Part shown: positions 43,074 through 49,079 of the stretch, one piece after another | Layout of the letters: every line of letters begins with the position of its first letter | Numbering within the stretch: the first letter of the stretch is position 1 | Virus record (IMG/VR): IMGVR_UViG_3300025816_000018 | Span: 1 to 49,079 of that record | DNA from: a virus | Reading direction: 5' to 3' (one strand) | Length of the DNA: 49,079 bases | Program-made: the position numbers and the translations under genes | The notes under the pieces: model-generated | Databases searched by the model: none | What the model saw: the letters and a program-made list of their open reading frames with translations, nothing else | Told to the model about the DNA's origin: nothing

Positions 43074-43676
43074 TTAAGTATTTTTCATTTTTATTTTTAA
43101 TTGAGATAAAAGATTATTTATCTTTTTAAGGGAAGGGTGTTTCGGGTCAATCTTGATAAGGTTTTCTTTTTTGATTGTTAATTTACCATATGCTTTTTGT
43201 AAGTCTATCATTGCGATACCACGCATACTTCGTCTATAATATAAAAGAGCTAATGCTTCATCTTCTGCTTCAGCTCCACGAACTCCCGCAACTGCTGTGA
43301 TTTGTTCTACTTCTCCATATACTTCTGTTACATCTTCTATTTCTTGCCATACCGTATTTTCCCACATAACATCTAAATCTAAATCTACAGATTCTAATTC
43401 TACCATATCAATACTATCTTGAATTGCTTTTTGTCTTTGTCTTTCTTTTGACCTAAGAGCAAACTCAGCATTTAATCGTGTTGTACGGATTGAATCACAT
43501 TCAGATATCCATCCACCATAACCTTTCCAAGCAGGTGAACCTTTATAATCTCTGTATTCTGTATCATCACAATCTATTCCATATGCAACATCTCTTTTAA
43601 ATTCAGATGTTCTTTTTATGTTTTGAGAAAATGTAACACTTATTAATAATACGATTGATAAGTATTTTATTGTCAT
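43074..43676 (-). CDS. Exported hypothetical protein, last gene of the pilin cassette
   Basis: The 200-residue protein has a signal peptide (MTIKYLSIVLLISVTFSQ, cleavage near Gln18) and a mature part with three Cys (GIDCDD, ISECDS), a YKGSPAWKGYGGW segment and long helices. No domain recognised. The signal style is typical of FCB-group bacteria. It overlaps the membrane-anchored gene upstream by 4 bases. It may act in the periplasm with the pilin-like proteins. Confidence 0.6.
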   Translation of the reverse strand: MTIKYLSIVLLISVTFSQNIKRTSEFKRDVAYGIDCDDTEYRDYKGSPAWKGYGGWISECDSIRTTRLNAEFALRSKERQRQKAIQDSIDMVELESVDLDLDVMWENTVWQEIEDVTEVYGEVEQITAVAGVRGAEAEDEALALLYYRRSMRGIAMIDLQKAYGKLTIKKENLIKIDPKHPSLKKINNLLSQLKIKMKNT

Positions 43677-44116
43677 AGTACATCAACTTTTATTGACAAA
43701 TTTGATTTACTTGGTCGTCTATCGTGGTCTGTTCCTACTATTACAAGATATTCACCGGGTGATATTTTATCTGTCCATTCTGTACGATATAGTTTCCATA
43801 CATAAGTTTCTATTCTATCTTCACCTTTTCTTGGACTCAAAGATATCGGTTGCATATGTACTCTAACTCCTTCAGAGTTTATCATAATCAAACGAGTATT
43901 TGGTTTGGTGACCATATATCTAATCTTCATACAATCCCCACCTTGTAAGTCTGTGGTCTGCCACGCTTGTAGTGGGAACTCATAAAAGTCATCAATAGTA
44001 GGTTCTTTTTGTATTTTAGTAGGTTCGCTATCTCTAAAAAATACGAACCCTAAAGTAACCATTATTAACCCGCCTATCGTAAGTTCTAAAATATCGTCTG
44101 TGAGTTTAAATCTCAT
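43673..44116 (-). CDS. Membrane-anchored beta-domain protein
   Basis: The 147-residue protein has one N-terminal membrane helix (about 9-28) and an extracytoplasmic domain with alternating strands (KIRYMVTKPNTRLIMIN, TYVWKLYRTEWTDKISPGEY, LVIVGTDHD), resembling an immunoglobulin- or FlgD-like sandwich. It follows the pilin gene after a small hairpin. It might be a minor assembly or anchoring factor for the pilin; function is not shown. Confidence 0.55.
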   Translation of the reverse strand: MRFKLTDDILELTIGGLIMVTLGFVFFRDSEPTKIQKEPTIDDFYEFPLQAWQTTDLQGGDCMKIRYMVTKPNTRLIMINSEGVRVHMQPISLSPRKGEDRIETYVWKLYRTEWTDKISPGEYLVIVGTDHDRRPSKSNLSIKVDVL

Positions 44117-44137
44117 AATACCTCTTTATAATAAATA

Positions 44138-44160
44138 GGGGAAATCGTTGTTAATTCCCC
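44138..44160 (-). terminator. Hairpin after the pilin gene, possible attenuator
   Basis: GGGGAA and TTCCCC form a 6-bp GC-rich stem with an 11-base loop seven bases after the pilin stop, followed by TATTTATTATAAAG on the minus strand. This looks like a partial terminator that would make the pilin transcript more abundant than the two genes downstream. AGAGG then precedes the next ATG. Confidence 0.4.
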
Positions 44161-44166
44161 CATAAA

Positions 44167-44607
44167 TTATTCGTTTGTATAAAGTGTAGGATTTTCGTCT
44201 AACTCAAAAGTTAATGAATCATACTTGTAGTAGTAGATTTCATCATTTCTTCTATGATGAAAGATTGCCGGTTCACCAGCTGCATCTACACTAAACTGCC
44301 ATTCATTATCTTCATCGGGTACACCTTCAAACAATGTAACTGATATGTTACGACTTCTACCAATAGTAGTTAGTGGATTATATGGCCACGCTTCAAGTCC
44401 GGTCTCAGTTATTCTTTCAGAAGCTTCTTGTTCACATCCTGCCCATACCATATCTACGAATGTTTTTTCTGCTGTTTCTTCTGCGTTATCAACCGTTTGT
44501 TGATATCTTGGAATTGCCACAGCCGCTAAGATTCCTAATATGATTGTGACCATCACAAGTTCAATCAAAGTAAAACCTTTATTTGTGCTTTTTAATATGT
44601 TCTTCAT
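44167..44607 (-). CDS. Type IV pilin-like protein with canonical prepilin site
   Basis: The 146-residue protein has the class III signal NKG|FTLIELVMVTIILGILAA with cleavage after G11 and Glu at +5 (E16), followed by AIPRYQQTVDNAEETAEK, the standard start of PilA/GspG-type pilins. The globular part has a single Cys (WAGCEQE) and a GEPAIFHHRRNDE region. Assembly would require a host prepilin peptidase and pilus machinery, none of which is in the window. Pilin genes are rarely seen in lytic phage genomes. Confidence 0.88.
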   Translation of the reverse strand: MKNILKSTNKGFTLIELVMVTIILGILAAVAIPRYQQTVDNAEETAEKTFVDMVWAGCEQEASERITETGLEAWPYNPLTTIGRSRNISVTLFEGVPDEDNEWQFSVDAAGEPAIFHHRRNDEIYYYKYDSLTFELDENPTLYTNE

Positions 44608-44647
44608 TGTGTTTGCCTTTCGTTACAATTTACGTAAACTTAATTGT

Positions 44648-45307
44648 TTACGGTACTAAAGTTTTAAATAACATTCCCGGATTCTCTGTATCGATTACGA
44701 CAAGAGCAGGTGCTTGAGCATCTGTTCCGCTACCACTTCCTGGTATTACTAAGTAAGCATACGAGCCATCCTGAAACGGTGATTTGATTCCTTTGTTACC
44801 AAAGTCTTTTTTGAAGTCAAGTGCTCCGCCTGAATTAAAACCAACAGATGTTTCTAAGTTCATCCATTCATCTTGTAAAGCGTCATCATCATCAGAAGCC
44901 GTTGAGAATACATAAACAAACTCACCTAATTCAGATTCATATGATTGTTTTTGTTCAAGTATAGTTTCAATATATGCTTCAAGAGTTTCATCAGTATATG
45001 CTCCATCTGATAAGTCAATTCCACCTACAGGTTGGTCATACTTTGATTGTCCAGGAAATCTTCCTTTACCTTCTTCAGATACTTGTTGGTTGTAGTAGTT
45101 GTTAGCTACGGTTAAAATCTTATCAATGTTAGCGATAGATTTTTTCTCTTTAGCAGCAGCACCGACATTACCAAACTTTGGTGCGGCAGTTGTAGCTAAT
45201 GTAGCCATCATAGCAGTAGTAACAGCAAATTCAGCTAATGAATTACCTGTGTTACTCTTCATTTTCTTATTTAGTTTTTTGAAAAATCTTTTTATTGTTT
45301 CGAACAT
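44648..45307 (-). CDS. Second prepilin-like protein (GNSLAEF type)
   Basis: The 219-residue protein has a basic leader (MFETIKRFFKKLNKKMKSNT) and then G21|NSLAEFAVTTAMMATLATTA with Glu26 at +5, a prepilin-like cleavage and helix. APKFGNVGAAAKEKKSIANI continues as in pseudopilins. The C-terminal domain is Asp/Gly-rich with the ending LVVIDTENPGMLFKTLVP. It lies 40 bases before the canonical pilin, and the pair may form one fibre or pseudopilus. AAGGAG precedes the ATG. Confidence 0.75.
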   Translation of the reverse strand: MFETIKRFFKKLNKKMKSNTGNSLAEFAVTTAMMATLATTAAPKFGNVGAAAKEKKSIANIDKILTVANNYYNQQVSEEGKGRFPGQSKYDQPVGGIDLSDGAYTDETLEAYIETILEQKQSYESELGEFVYVFSTASDDDDALQDEWMNLETSVGFNSGGALDFKKDFGNKGIKSPFQDGSYAYLVIPGSGSGTDAQAPALVVIDTENPGMLFKTLVP

Positions 45308-45373
45308 TACGTTCTCCTTAATGTTTAATGTAGACTTTATTCGTTTAATTGTGTCTTATACTATATATAATAC

Positions 45374-45393
45374 AAAAACCGTACTAAACGGCC
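45374..45393 (-). terminator. Weak intrinsic terminator candidate
   Basis: Minus strand CCGT, loop TTAGT, ACGG, then TTTTTGT, with a flanking G-T pair. The stem is only 4-5 bp, so strength is doubtful. It lies 133 bases after the cyclic-nucleotide-fold gene and just upstream of the second -10-like element of the pilin region. Confidence 0.35.
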
Positions 45394-45475
45394 TCATTTT
45401 AAAAAAATAAATAAAAAAAAATTTAAGTTGTTTTATATGTTAGTTTACAGAGGTGTATAAAGTAAACGTTTAAGG

Positions 45476-45510
45476 GTAACAAAATATTACACCTGTAACA
45501 AGTGTAACAA
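45476..45510. repeat. Three GTAACAA iterons with overlapping inverted repeat
   Basis: GTAACAA occurs at 45476, 45495 and 45504 (spacings 19 and 9). TTACAC/GTGTAA (45487-45507) forms a 21-base inverted repeat across two of them. The first copy overlaps the -35 of the candidate promoter. This is the layout of an operator for a dimeric regulator, though which protein binds it is unknown. Confidence 0.6.
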
Positions 45511-45525
45511 TATGTTATGAATAGT

Positions 45526-46176
45526 CTATTTGTGTGATTTTACAAGTTTATCAGAGACTTGTGCTGATAAAACAGATTGTATAGTGAAGTATAATGATGG
45601 ATTACGTTTTAATAATTCTTTAAATTCTCTTTGTTTCCAAACTAAACATTGTGATTCGTGTTTAACCTTACAAGTAGCAGTAGCTACTTTCTCTGTAAGA
45701 AACGACATTTCACCAACAAACTCTCCATCTTTTAATTGAGCTACATTATCATTGTCAACTAAAACATCTACGGTTCCGTTATATATAAGATATAAATCAG
45801 GTACAGGCATACCTTGAGTTATAACTCGTTGACCAGGTTTTAGAGTTTCCCAAGTTGCGGCTCTACTAATCTTTAGATATTCTACAGGAGTCATATCTTT
45901 AAATAATGTTTGATATAACTCTTCGTTTTTATCATCCATCTTTACTGCACGTTTCTCATATAAGATAACTCCTATATGATACAGATTTACAATTATAAAA
46001 ATAATATTCCAATTAACGGCTAACCACATAGGTTCAGCCGGTATTGTGTAGTTATAAAATACTGAGAATAAACTTGCTATTATAGAAACGATTCTTAGCC
46101 AAAATATATCTTTGACTAAAAAAGAAAAGGCAATTAGTCCAAATGCTAAGTGCCCTGCTAACGTTGCGACATTCAT
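45526..46176 (-). CDS. Popeye-like membrane protein with cyclic-nucleotide-binding fold
   Basis: The 216-residue protein has three membrane helices (about 5-22, 28-45, 50-73) and a CRP-type beta-barrel domain (about 88-205). The arrangement matches Popeye-domain proteins. The phosphate-binding cassette reads GEMSFLTEKVATATC: G155-E156 are kept, but the Arg that binds the cyclic phosphate is Val164, so cAMP binding is doubtful. It may sense another ligand or act as a scaffold. The ATG is joined to the H1-like gene stop as TAATG. Confidence 0.75.
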   Translation of the reverse strand: MNVATLAGHLAFGLIAFSFLVKDIFWLRIVSIIASLFSVFYNYTIPAEPMWLAVNWNIIFIIVNLYHIGVILYEKRAVKMDDKNEELYQTLFKDMTPVEYLKISRAATWETLKPGQRVITQGMPVPDLYLIYNGTVDVLVDNDNVAQLKDGEFVGEMSFLTEKVATATCKVKHESQCLVWKQREFKELLKRNPSLYFTIQSVLSAQVSDKLVKSHK

Positions 46177-46355
46177 TATTTACATTCTGAAACTGATGCC
46201 TTCCTATATTCAGTAACAAGTTTTTTGATTTCACCTACAGCTTTTCTTGCACGTCCTGCTGCGGCTTTATTACCTTTTTCTTCGAAAATATTATGGTTAG
46301 AATCAAAGTCTTCCCAAAGTTTTTTTATTTCATTATATAATTCAGTACTATTCAT
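46176..46355 (-). CDS. Histone H1-like small protein (59 aa)
   Basis: ATG at 46355 opens 59 codons. NIFEEKGNKAAAGRARKAVG then EIKKLVTEYRKASVSECK matches the core of bacterial histone H1-like (Hc1) proteins, which have 'GNKAAGTRARK..LELEKL.KEFRK.SV'. The basic Lys/Ala/Pro tail of Hc1 is absent. In bacteria these proteins bind and compact DNA. A phage copy could bind host or phage DNA. The stop TAA overlaps the next ATG. No other gene is seen in 46177-46355. Confidence 0.75.
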   Translation of the reverse strand: MNSTELYNEIKKLWEDFDSNHNIFEEKGNKAAAGRARKAVGEIKKLVTEYRKASVSECK

Positions 46356-46364
46356 CGTAATCTC

Positions 46365-46742
46365 CTAAAATACATCTTCTGCTAAAACATCGTCTATAGC
46401 ATTTTTGATGTCTTTGTTATCTATATCTAATTCACCATCCATATCTGCTTTCCAAGTTTCTTTTTTAGAACCATCATAGAAAAGAGCCATAGAAGGAAAA
46501 TTTCTAAATCTTAATTTTTTTACTACTTTTTTTGCTTGTTCACTTTCAACATAAATTATCTCACAATCTTGATATCCTTTTACACCTTTAACTATGTCTT
46601 TATCAAAAGGTTGTTCTTGCCATTCTGATGTGAATATTGCTACTACTAATCCACCATTGATACTTGATTTAAAATTCTTATCGTTTACTTGACCAACAAG
46701 TATAGTGGATAATAATAGTAATAAACTTAGTAACTTTCTCAT
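46365..46742 (-). CDS. Exported thioredoxin-fold protein lacking the CxxC motif
   Basis: The 125-residue protein has a signal peptide (MRKLLSLLLLLSTILVGQ) and a thioredoxin-like fold: GLVVAIFTSEWQEQPFDK, EIIYVESEQ, then LRFRNFPSMALFYDG with the cis-Pro. At the active site W-Q-E-Q-P replaces W-C-x-P-C, so it cannot do disulfide exchange; the only Cys is outside. It may be a periplasmic binding or chaperone protein for the cassette. It lies nine bases from the H1-like gene. Confidence 0.65.
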   Translation of the reverse strand: MRKLLSLLLLLSTILVGQVNDKNFKSSINGGLVVAIFTSEWQEQPFDKDIVKGVKGYQDCEIIYVESEQAKKVVKKLRFRNFPSMALFYDGSKKETWKADMDGELDIDNKDIKNAIDDVLAEDVF

Positions 46743-46751
46743 ATATAACTC

Positions 46752-47432
46752 CTACTTATCCTTCTTCTTAGCAACTTCTACTCGTAGATTTGAAACGAGT
46801 TTTTCAAGGTCTGCAATTTGTTCTTCATACTCATCTATTATTTCATAGACAGCATCCATATCTTCTTGTAAACCACCTACTTGTGATTTGTATTGTTCAT
46901 AAGAACGAGGCCAATTATGACCATCGGGTTTTGAAGGATATTCATCTCCAAATATAGATTCTATTGATGGTGGTTCAGGTAAATTTTTTGCTTCTTCTAT
47001 TTCTTGTAGTAACATATAGTAACCACCGACTCCTGCGGCTATTACACTAATCAATGCGCCTAATGTTTGTAAGGACATTGTAAATTTTGTACCCATAACT
47101 TTTTCTTCTGAAAGTTCTACAGGTTCTTCTACTTTCGGTTCCTCTACTACAGGTTGCGGTGTAGGTTGAACTACAGGTTGTTGTACGGGTTGTGGTATAG
47201 GTTCTTTGTGAATCTCTTCGTGTTTCTCTTCGTGTTTTTGTGTATCAGAAGAATGATTCATCATAGCATCGGTGATGTCTTCAAATGAGCAAACACCCAT
47301 ATCTACAAGAATCTCACCAAGTGTACCTTTCTTACCTTTGACTTGTTCTTGTAAGGCTTTACTTAGTTGTCTCTTTGTGATAACATCTGCATCACATAAC
47401 AACTGACCTAATTTGATTCCGTTTTCACTCAC
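46752..47432 (-). CDS. MshEN-domain membrane protein with coiled coil
   Basis: The 226-residue protein begins with an MshEN/GspE-N-like domain (KLGQLLCDADVITKRQLSKA then GTLGEILVDMGVCSFEDITD), the part of type II secretion and type IV pilus ATPases that binds c-di-GMP in some members. No ATPase follows; instead there is a Pro/Gln/Glu linker, a membrane helix (about 122-143), and a periplasmic coiled coil ending EVAKKKDK. It begins with GTG overlapping the previous TAG. It may plug or regulate the host pilus/secretion ATPase apparatus. Confidence 0.7.
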   Translation of the reverse strand: MSENGIKLGQLLCDADVITKRQLSKALQEQVKGKKGTLGEILVDMGVCSFEDITDAMMNHSSDTQKHEEKHEEIHKEPIPQPVQQPVVQPTPQPVVEEPKVEEPVELSEEKVMGTKFTMSLQTLGALISVIAAGVGGYYMLLQEIEEAKNLPEPPSIESIFGDEYPSKPDGHNWPRSYEQYKSQVGGLQEDMDAVYEIIDEYEEQIADLEKLVSNLRVEVAKKKDK

Positions 47433-48043
47433 TAATATACACCTTGATAAAATGTAGCTTCAGGGTCTGTACCCACTTCTAAGTTATCAAAAATAATTAT
47501 ACCATGTTGCATTTCGTCTCTGTAAGGATTGAAAAAGTACCCATCTGCGATACCACTAACTTTACCATCTTCATACTTTTGTATTGAGCCTTGTGCAAAT
47601 TCAGCATAATCAGATAAACCTACAATCTCTAATGTGATTCTACCACTTGTAGTTTCAAGTAGTAATGAATCCATTTGTGTACCACCTAAGTATAGTTTTG
47701 TATCTATTAGTTGACCATTATCTTGTCCATTGTTATCATACATAATCAAAGCATAATGTTCTTTTTCAGGCGTAACTCTACCATCTTCTCTTTGAAAGTG
47801 TAGTACAAATATCTTTTTTATAGAACCATCTTCTTGTACTGATGATGCTCCGTATGTGGTTATACTTTCGTAATACTCACGAACATTAAACTCTGAGCCA
47901 TTTACCCACATCTCAATACTTTCTTCTAATGGTTCTTCGTTTCTATCGTCTCCACAACTAAATGTACTCACACCTATTAACAATAGAATAATCCAAATTA
48001 ATGGATTAATAATTTTTTCTTTTATATCAAATAATTTCTTCAT
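47432..48043 (-). CDS. Putative lipoprotein
   Basis: The 203-residue protein has an N-terminal hydrophobic segment followed by Cys (IWIILLLIGVSTFSCGDD), a loose lipobox with C30, so lipid attachment is likely. The mature part is acidic and beta-rich (EMWVNGSEFNVREY, then KIFVLHFQREDGRV) with a TSGRITLEIVGLSDYAEF segment. No family recognised. It sits between the MshEN protein and two membrane proteins, suggesting an envelope complex. Confidence 0.6.
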   Translation of the reverse strand: MKKLFDIKEKIINPLIWIILLLIGVSTFSCGDDRNEEPLEESIEMWVNGSEFNVREYYESITTYGASSVQEDGSIKKIFVLHFQREDGRVTPEKEHYALIMYDNNGQDNGQLIDTKLYLGGTQMDSLLLETTSGRITLEIVGLSDYAEFAQGSIQKYEDGKVSGIADGYFFNPYRDEMQHGIIIFDNLEVGTDPEATFYQGVY

Positions 48044-48477
48044 ATTAGTATTCCGTAAATTAATACTGCTAACCCTGTAGCAGGTAATATGTAAATCTTT
48101 TTACCACCCCACCAAGGAATATCATATCCCAAGATGTGCCATTTGTAATCTATTGGTTTGTAAATTGTTCCTTTGTTAACGTGATTAAGAGCGGCTTCAT
48201 AACAAAATGTTCCTATGAACCAACTGCCAACACCTAACCAAAAGAATTTAGCAAACGATGCTTCAATAAAAAATGCTACAATTACAGCACCCCATATTCC
48301 TACATTCTCTAATATTCTCCACATATGATAATCAAATATACCATTCTTATGATTGTTAGGATGTATAAGTTTGTTAGTCTCTTTTCTTTTTTTAGTAGAC
48401 CAAGTCCAACCTTCAGTTACACCTTCACTAAACCAATATAAGATTATCAGTAAACAAAATAAAATTTGTAATATCAT
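48040..48477 (-). CDS. Multi-pass membrane protein
   Basis: The 145-residue protein has about four membrane helices (2-20, 57-75, 82-97, 125-143) and aromatic-rich loops, with WSEGVTEGWTWS-like and WWGGKKIYILPATG segments. No transporter or enzyme signature was recognised. It overlaps the lipoprotein gene by 4 bases and follows the next membrane gene by nine bases. Likely part of the same envelope cassette. Confidence 0.55.
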   Translation of the reverse strand: MILQILFCLLIILYWFSEGVTEGWTWSTKKRKETNKLIHPNNHKNGIFDYHMWRILENVGIWGAVIVAFFIEASFAKFFWLGVGSWFIGTFCYEAALNHVNKGTIYKPIDYKWHILGYDIPWWGGKKIYILPATGLAVLIYGILI

Positions 48478-48486
48478 TTTCTTCTC

Positions 48487-48780
48487 CTATAGAACCATCC
48501 ACCATGCAGCGGCGATTTCTACAAATAAGTCAGCGCCTGTATTATACGCCCATCTTTTCTTTGTGCCATAAGTTTCTTCTGTACCTTCTACATACACTTC
48601 GAAGATTTCCCAAGCGACACCGATAATGGCAACCCACAACACAGCCCATAAATCAGAACAACCTAACCATTGTGCAATCTTTGCTATAAACAAACCTGCT
48701 GCTAAATGATAAGATGTCCAACCATCTAATGCTCCTGATGAGACTTGCCATTGATAAAACTTTGCTATCGGATTATTCAT
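48487..48780 (-). CDS. Small membrane protein with VanZ-like pattern
   Basis: The 97-residue protein has two to three membrane helices (about 22-40, 44-60, 82-97) and the motif AWEIFEVYVEG followed by YNTGADLFVEIAAAWW, which recalls the W-E..E..N..D-L..D spacing of VanZ-like membrane proteins. The match is partial. It may be an envelope protein of the cassette; function unknown. Confidence 0.5.
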   Translation of the reverse strand: MNNPIAKFYQWQVSSGALDGWTSYHLAAGLFIAKIAQWLGCSDLWAVLWVAIIGVAWEIFEVYVEGTEETYGTKKRWAYNTGADLFVEIAAAWWMVL

Positions 48781-48791
48781 TGTTTCCTTTC

Positions 48792-48986
48792 TTACTTGCT
48801 TCCAAACATTTTAGAAAAGAAGCCTTTCTTCTTTCCCTTCTTGCCTTTCTGCATTTTCTTACCCTTCTTCTTTTTCTTCTTTTTGACTTCTTCCATATTA
48901 TCCATCTTCATATCTGAAGCATTTAGATTTGGAACAGCTCCAAAGAATATAAAAAGAGAAAGTATTCCTGTTAGTATTGTTTTCAT
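48792..48986 (-). CDS. Small exported Lys-rich protein
   Basis: The 64-residue protein has a signal peptide (MKTILTGILSLFIFFGAVPN, cleavage near NAS|D at about 24) and a mature peptide that is nearly half Lys (VKKKKKKKGKKMQKGKKG), ending GFFSKMFGSK. Strong positive charge in the periplasm could bind lipopolysaccharide, DNA or the envelope, or act as a membrane-active peptide. AAGGAG lies seven bases upstream. No family assigned. Confidence 0.55.
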   Translation of the reverse strand: MKTILTGILSLFIFFGAVPNLNASDMKMDNMEEVKKKKKKKGKKMQKGKKGKKKGFFSKMFGSK

Positions 48987-49027
48987 TATTCGCTCCTTGC
49001 GTTGTCTATTAATAAAAATCTTGTTTG

Positions 49028-49078
49028 TTATTTATTTTTTTTCTTCTTCCACTTGGATTTCCAAGAACCCCACTTTGA
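49028..49078 (-). CDS. Possible C-terminal end of a gene entering from the right
   Basis: In one minus frame the window edge reads SKWGSWKSKWKKKKNK then a stop. The regular Trp spacing and Lys-rich end look protein-like and resemble the Lys-rich neighbour, but 16 codons are too few to prove a gene. Forty bases of apparent leader then precede the next ATG. Confidence 0.25.
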   Translation of the reverse strand, partial: SKWGSWKSKWKKKKNK

Positions 49079-49079
49079 G

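Larger units (their letters stand above)
45308..45525 (-). promoter_or_regulatory. Regulatory region upstream of the pilin genes
   Basis: The 218-base gap has no ORF. In minus-strand order it contains three TTGTTAC repeats, a candidate promoter TTGTTA-17-TATACA (45454-45482), an inverted repeat GTTTAC/GTAAAC (45443-45467), a poly-T/A stretch, a CCGT/ACGG hairpin followed by TTTTTG (45374-45393), and an AT-rich -10-like TATTATATATAG before the ribosome site AAGGAG. Repressor or activator control of the pilin operon is plausible. No exact match to the five early promoters is present. Confidence 0.5.

Noticed and set aside
46052-46234. 60-codon minus-strand ORF
   Set aside because: It overlaps the H1-like and Popeye-like genes in another frame and has no ribosome site.
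48487-48780. Firm VanZ family assignment
   Set aside because: Only the W-E and N-D-L spacing fits; helix number and length differ, so it is kept as an unknown membrane protein.
1-49079. CRISPR arrays, tRNA genes, insertion sequences, integrase or attachment sites
   Set aside because: No regular spaced repeats, cloverleaf sequences, transposase motifs or site-specific recombinase motifs were found on reading both strands.

Overview
The window reads as part of a strictly lytic, T4-related myovirus genome. It is AT-rich, and every supported gene is on the minus strand. Genes are packed with ATGA, TAATG or GTGA overlaps. The recognisable parts are a contractile-tail baseplate set in the T4 order (gp25-like, gp6-like, then a giant wedge-like protein), a gp55-like late sigma factor, a DnaG/gp61-like primase, a fused gp47/gp46 (SbcD-SbcC) protein and MazG. 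No integrase, repressor, tRNA, CRISPR array or insertion sequence was seen. Style suggests a marine phage: calcium-poor beta-rich fibres, LamG-like folds, and short Cys-flanked repeats of the ACNYD..DGSC kind. Signal peptides ending in SQ or GQ and a pilin-like N-terminus GNSLAEF suggest a host in the Fibrobacteres-Chlorobi-Bacteroidetes superphylum, possibly Marinimicrobia. The host is an inference only.

Layout in coordinate order (transcription runs right to left). 1-4332: a tail-fibre-like structural protein, C-terminus outside the window. 4388-8744: SbcDC fusion, primase and a PD-(D/E)XK nuclease. 8961-11357: three proteins sharing a short N-terminal motif that looks like a T4-type capsid-targeting peptide. 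11366-27690: tail and baseplate structural module. 27744-29564: late sigma factor, small membrane protein and HD hydrolase. 29575-36639: a 7-deazaguanine DNA-modification cluster (DpdA/TGT-like, FolE, QueD, QueE) mixed with a GT-B glycosyltransferase, a phosphoribosyltransferase, a 2OG-Fe(II) oxygenase-like protein, a methyltransferase and a nuclease. 36677-40639: small membrane proteins, a GT-A glycosyltransferase, MazG, peptide deformylase and small hypotheticals. 40655-43066: small early-type genes driven by five near-identical sigma70-like promoters (TTGNCC, 17-nt spacer, TTATAT-like). One of these promoters faces a gene-free 425-base stretch that folds into many hairpins and is probably a structured non-coding RNA. 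43074-49079: an unusual envelope cassette: a type IV pilin, a second prepilin-like protein, an MshEN-domain membrane protein, a membrane-anchored cyclic-nucleotide-binding-fold protein, a histone-H1-like protein, a thioredoxin-fold exported protein, a lipoprotein and several membrane or exported small proteins.

How it fits together: the DNA module replicates and repairs the genome, the deazaguanine module probably substitutes guanine in phage DNA to evade host nucleases, and the late sigma factor would switch on the structural genes. The two most unusual parts are the promoter-linked structured RNA (about 42740-43031) and the pilin/secretion-like cassette (43074-48986), which may remodel the host envelope or pili during infection. 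That last role is inference.
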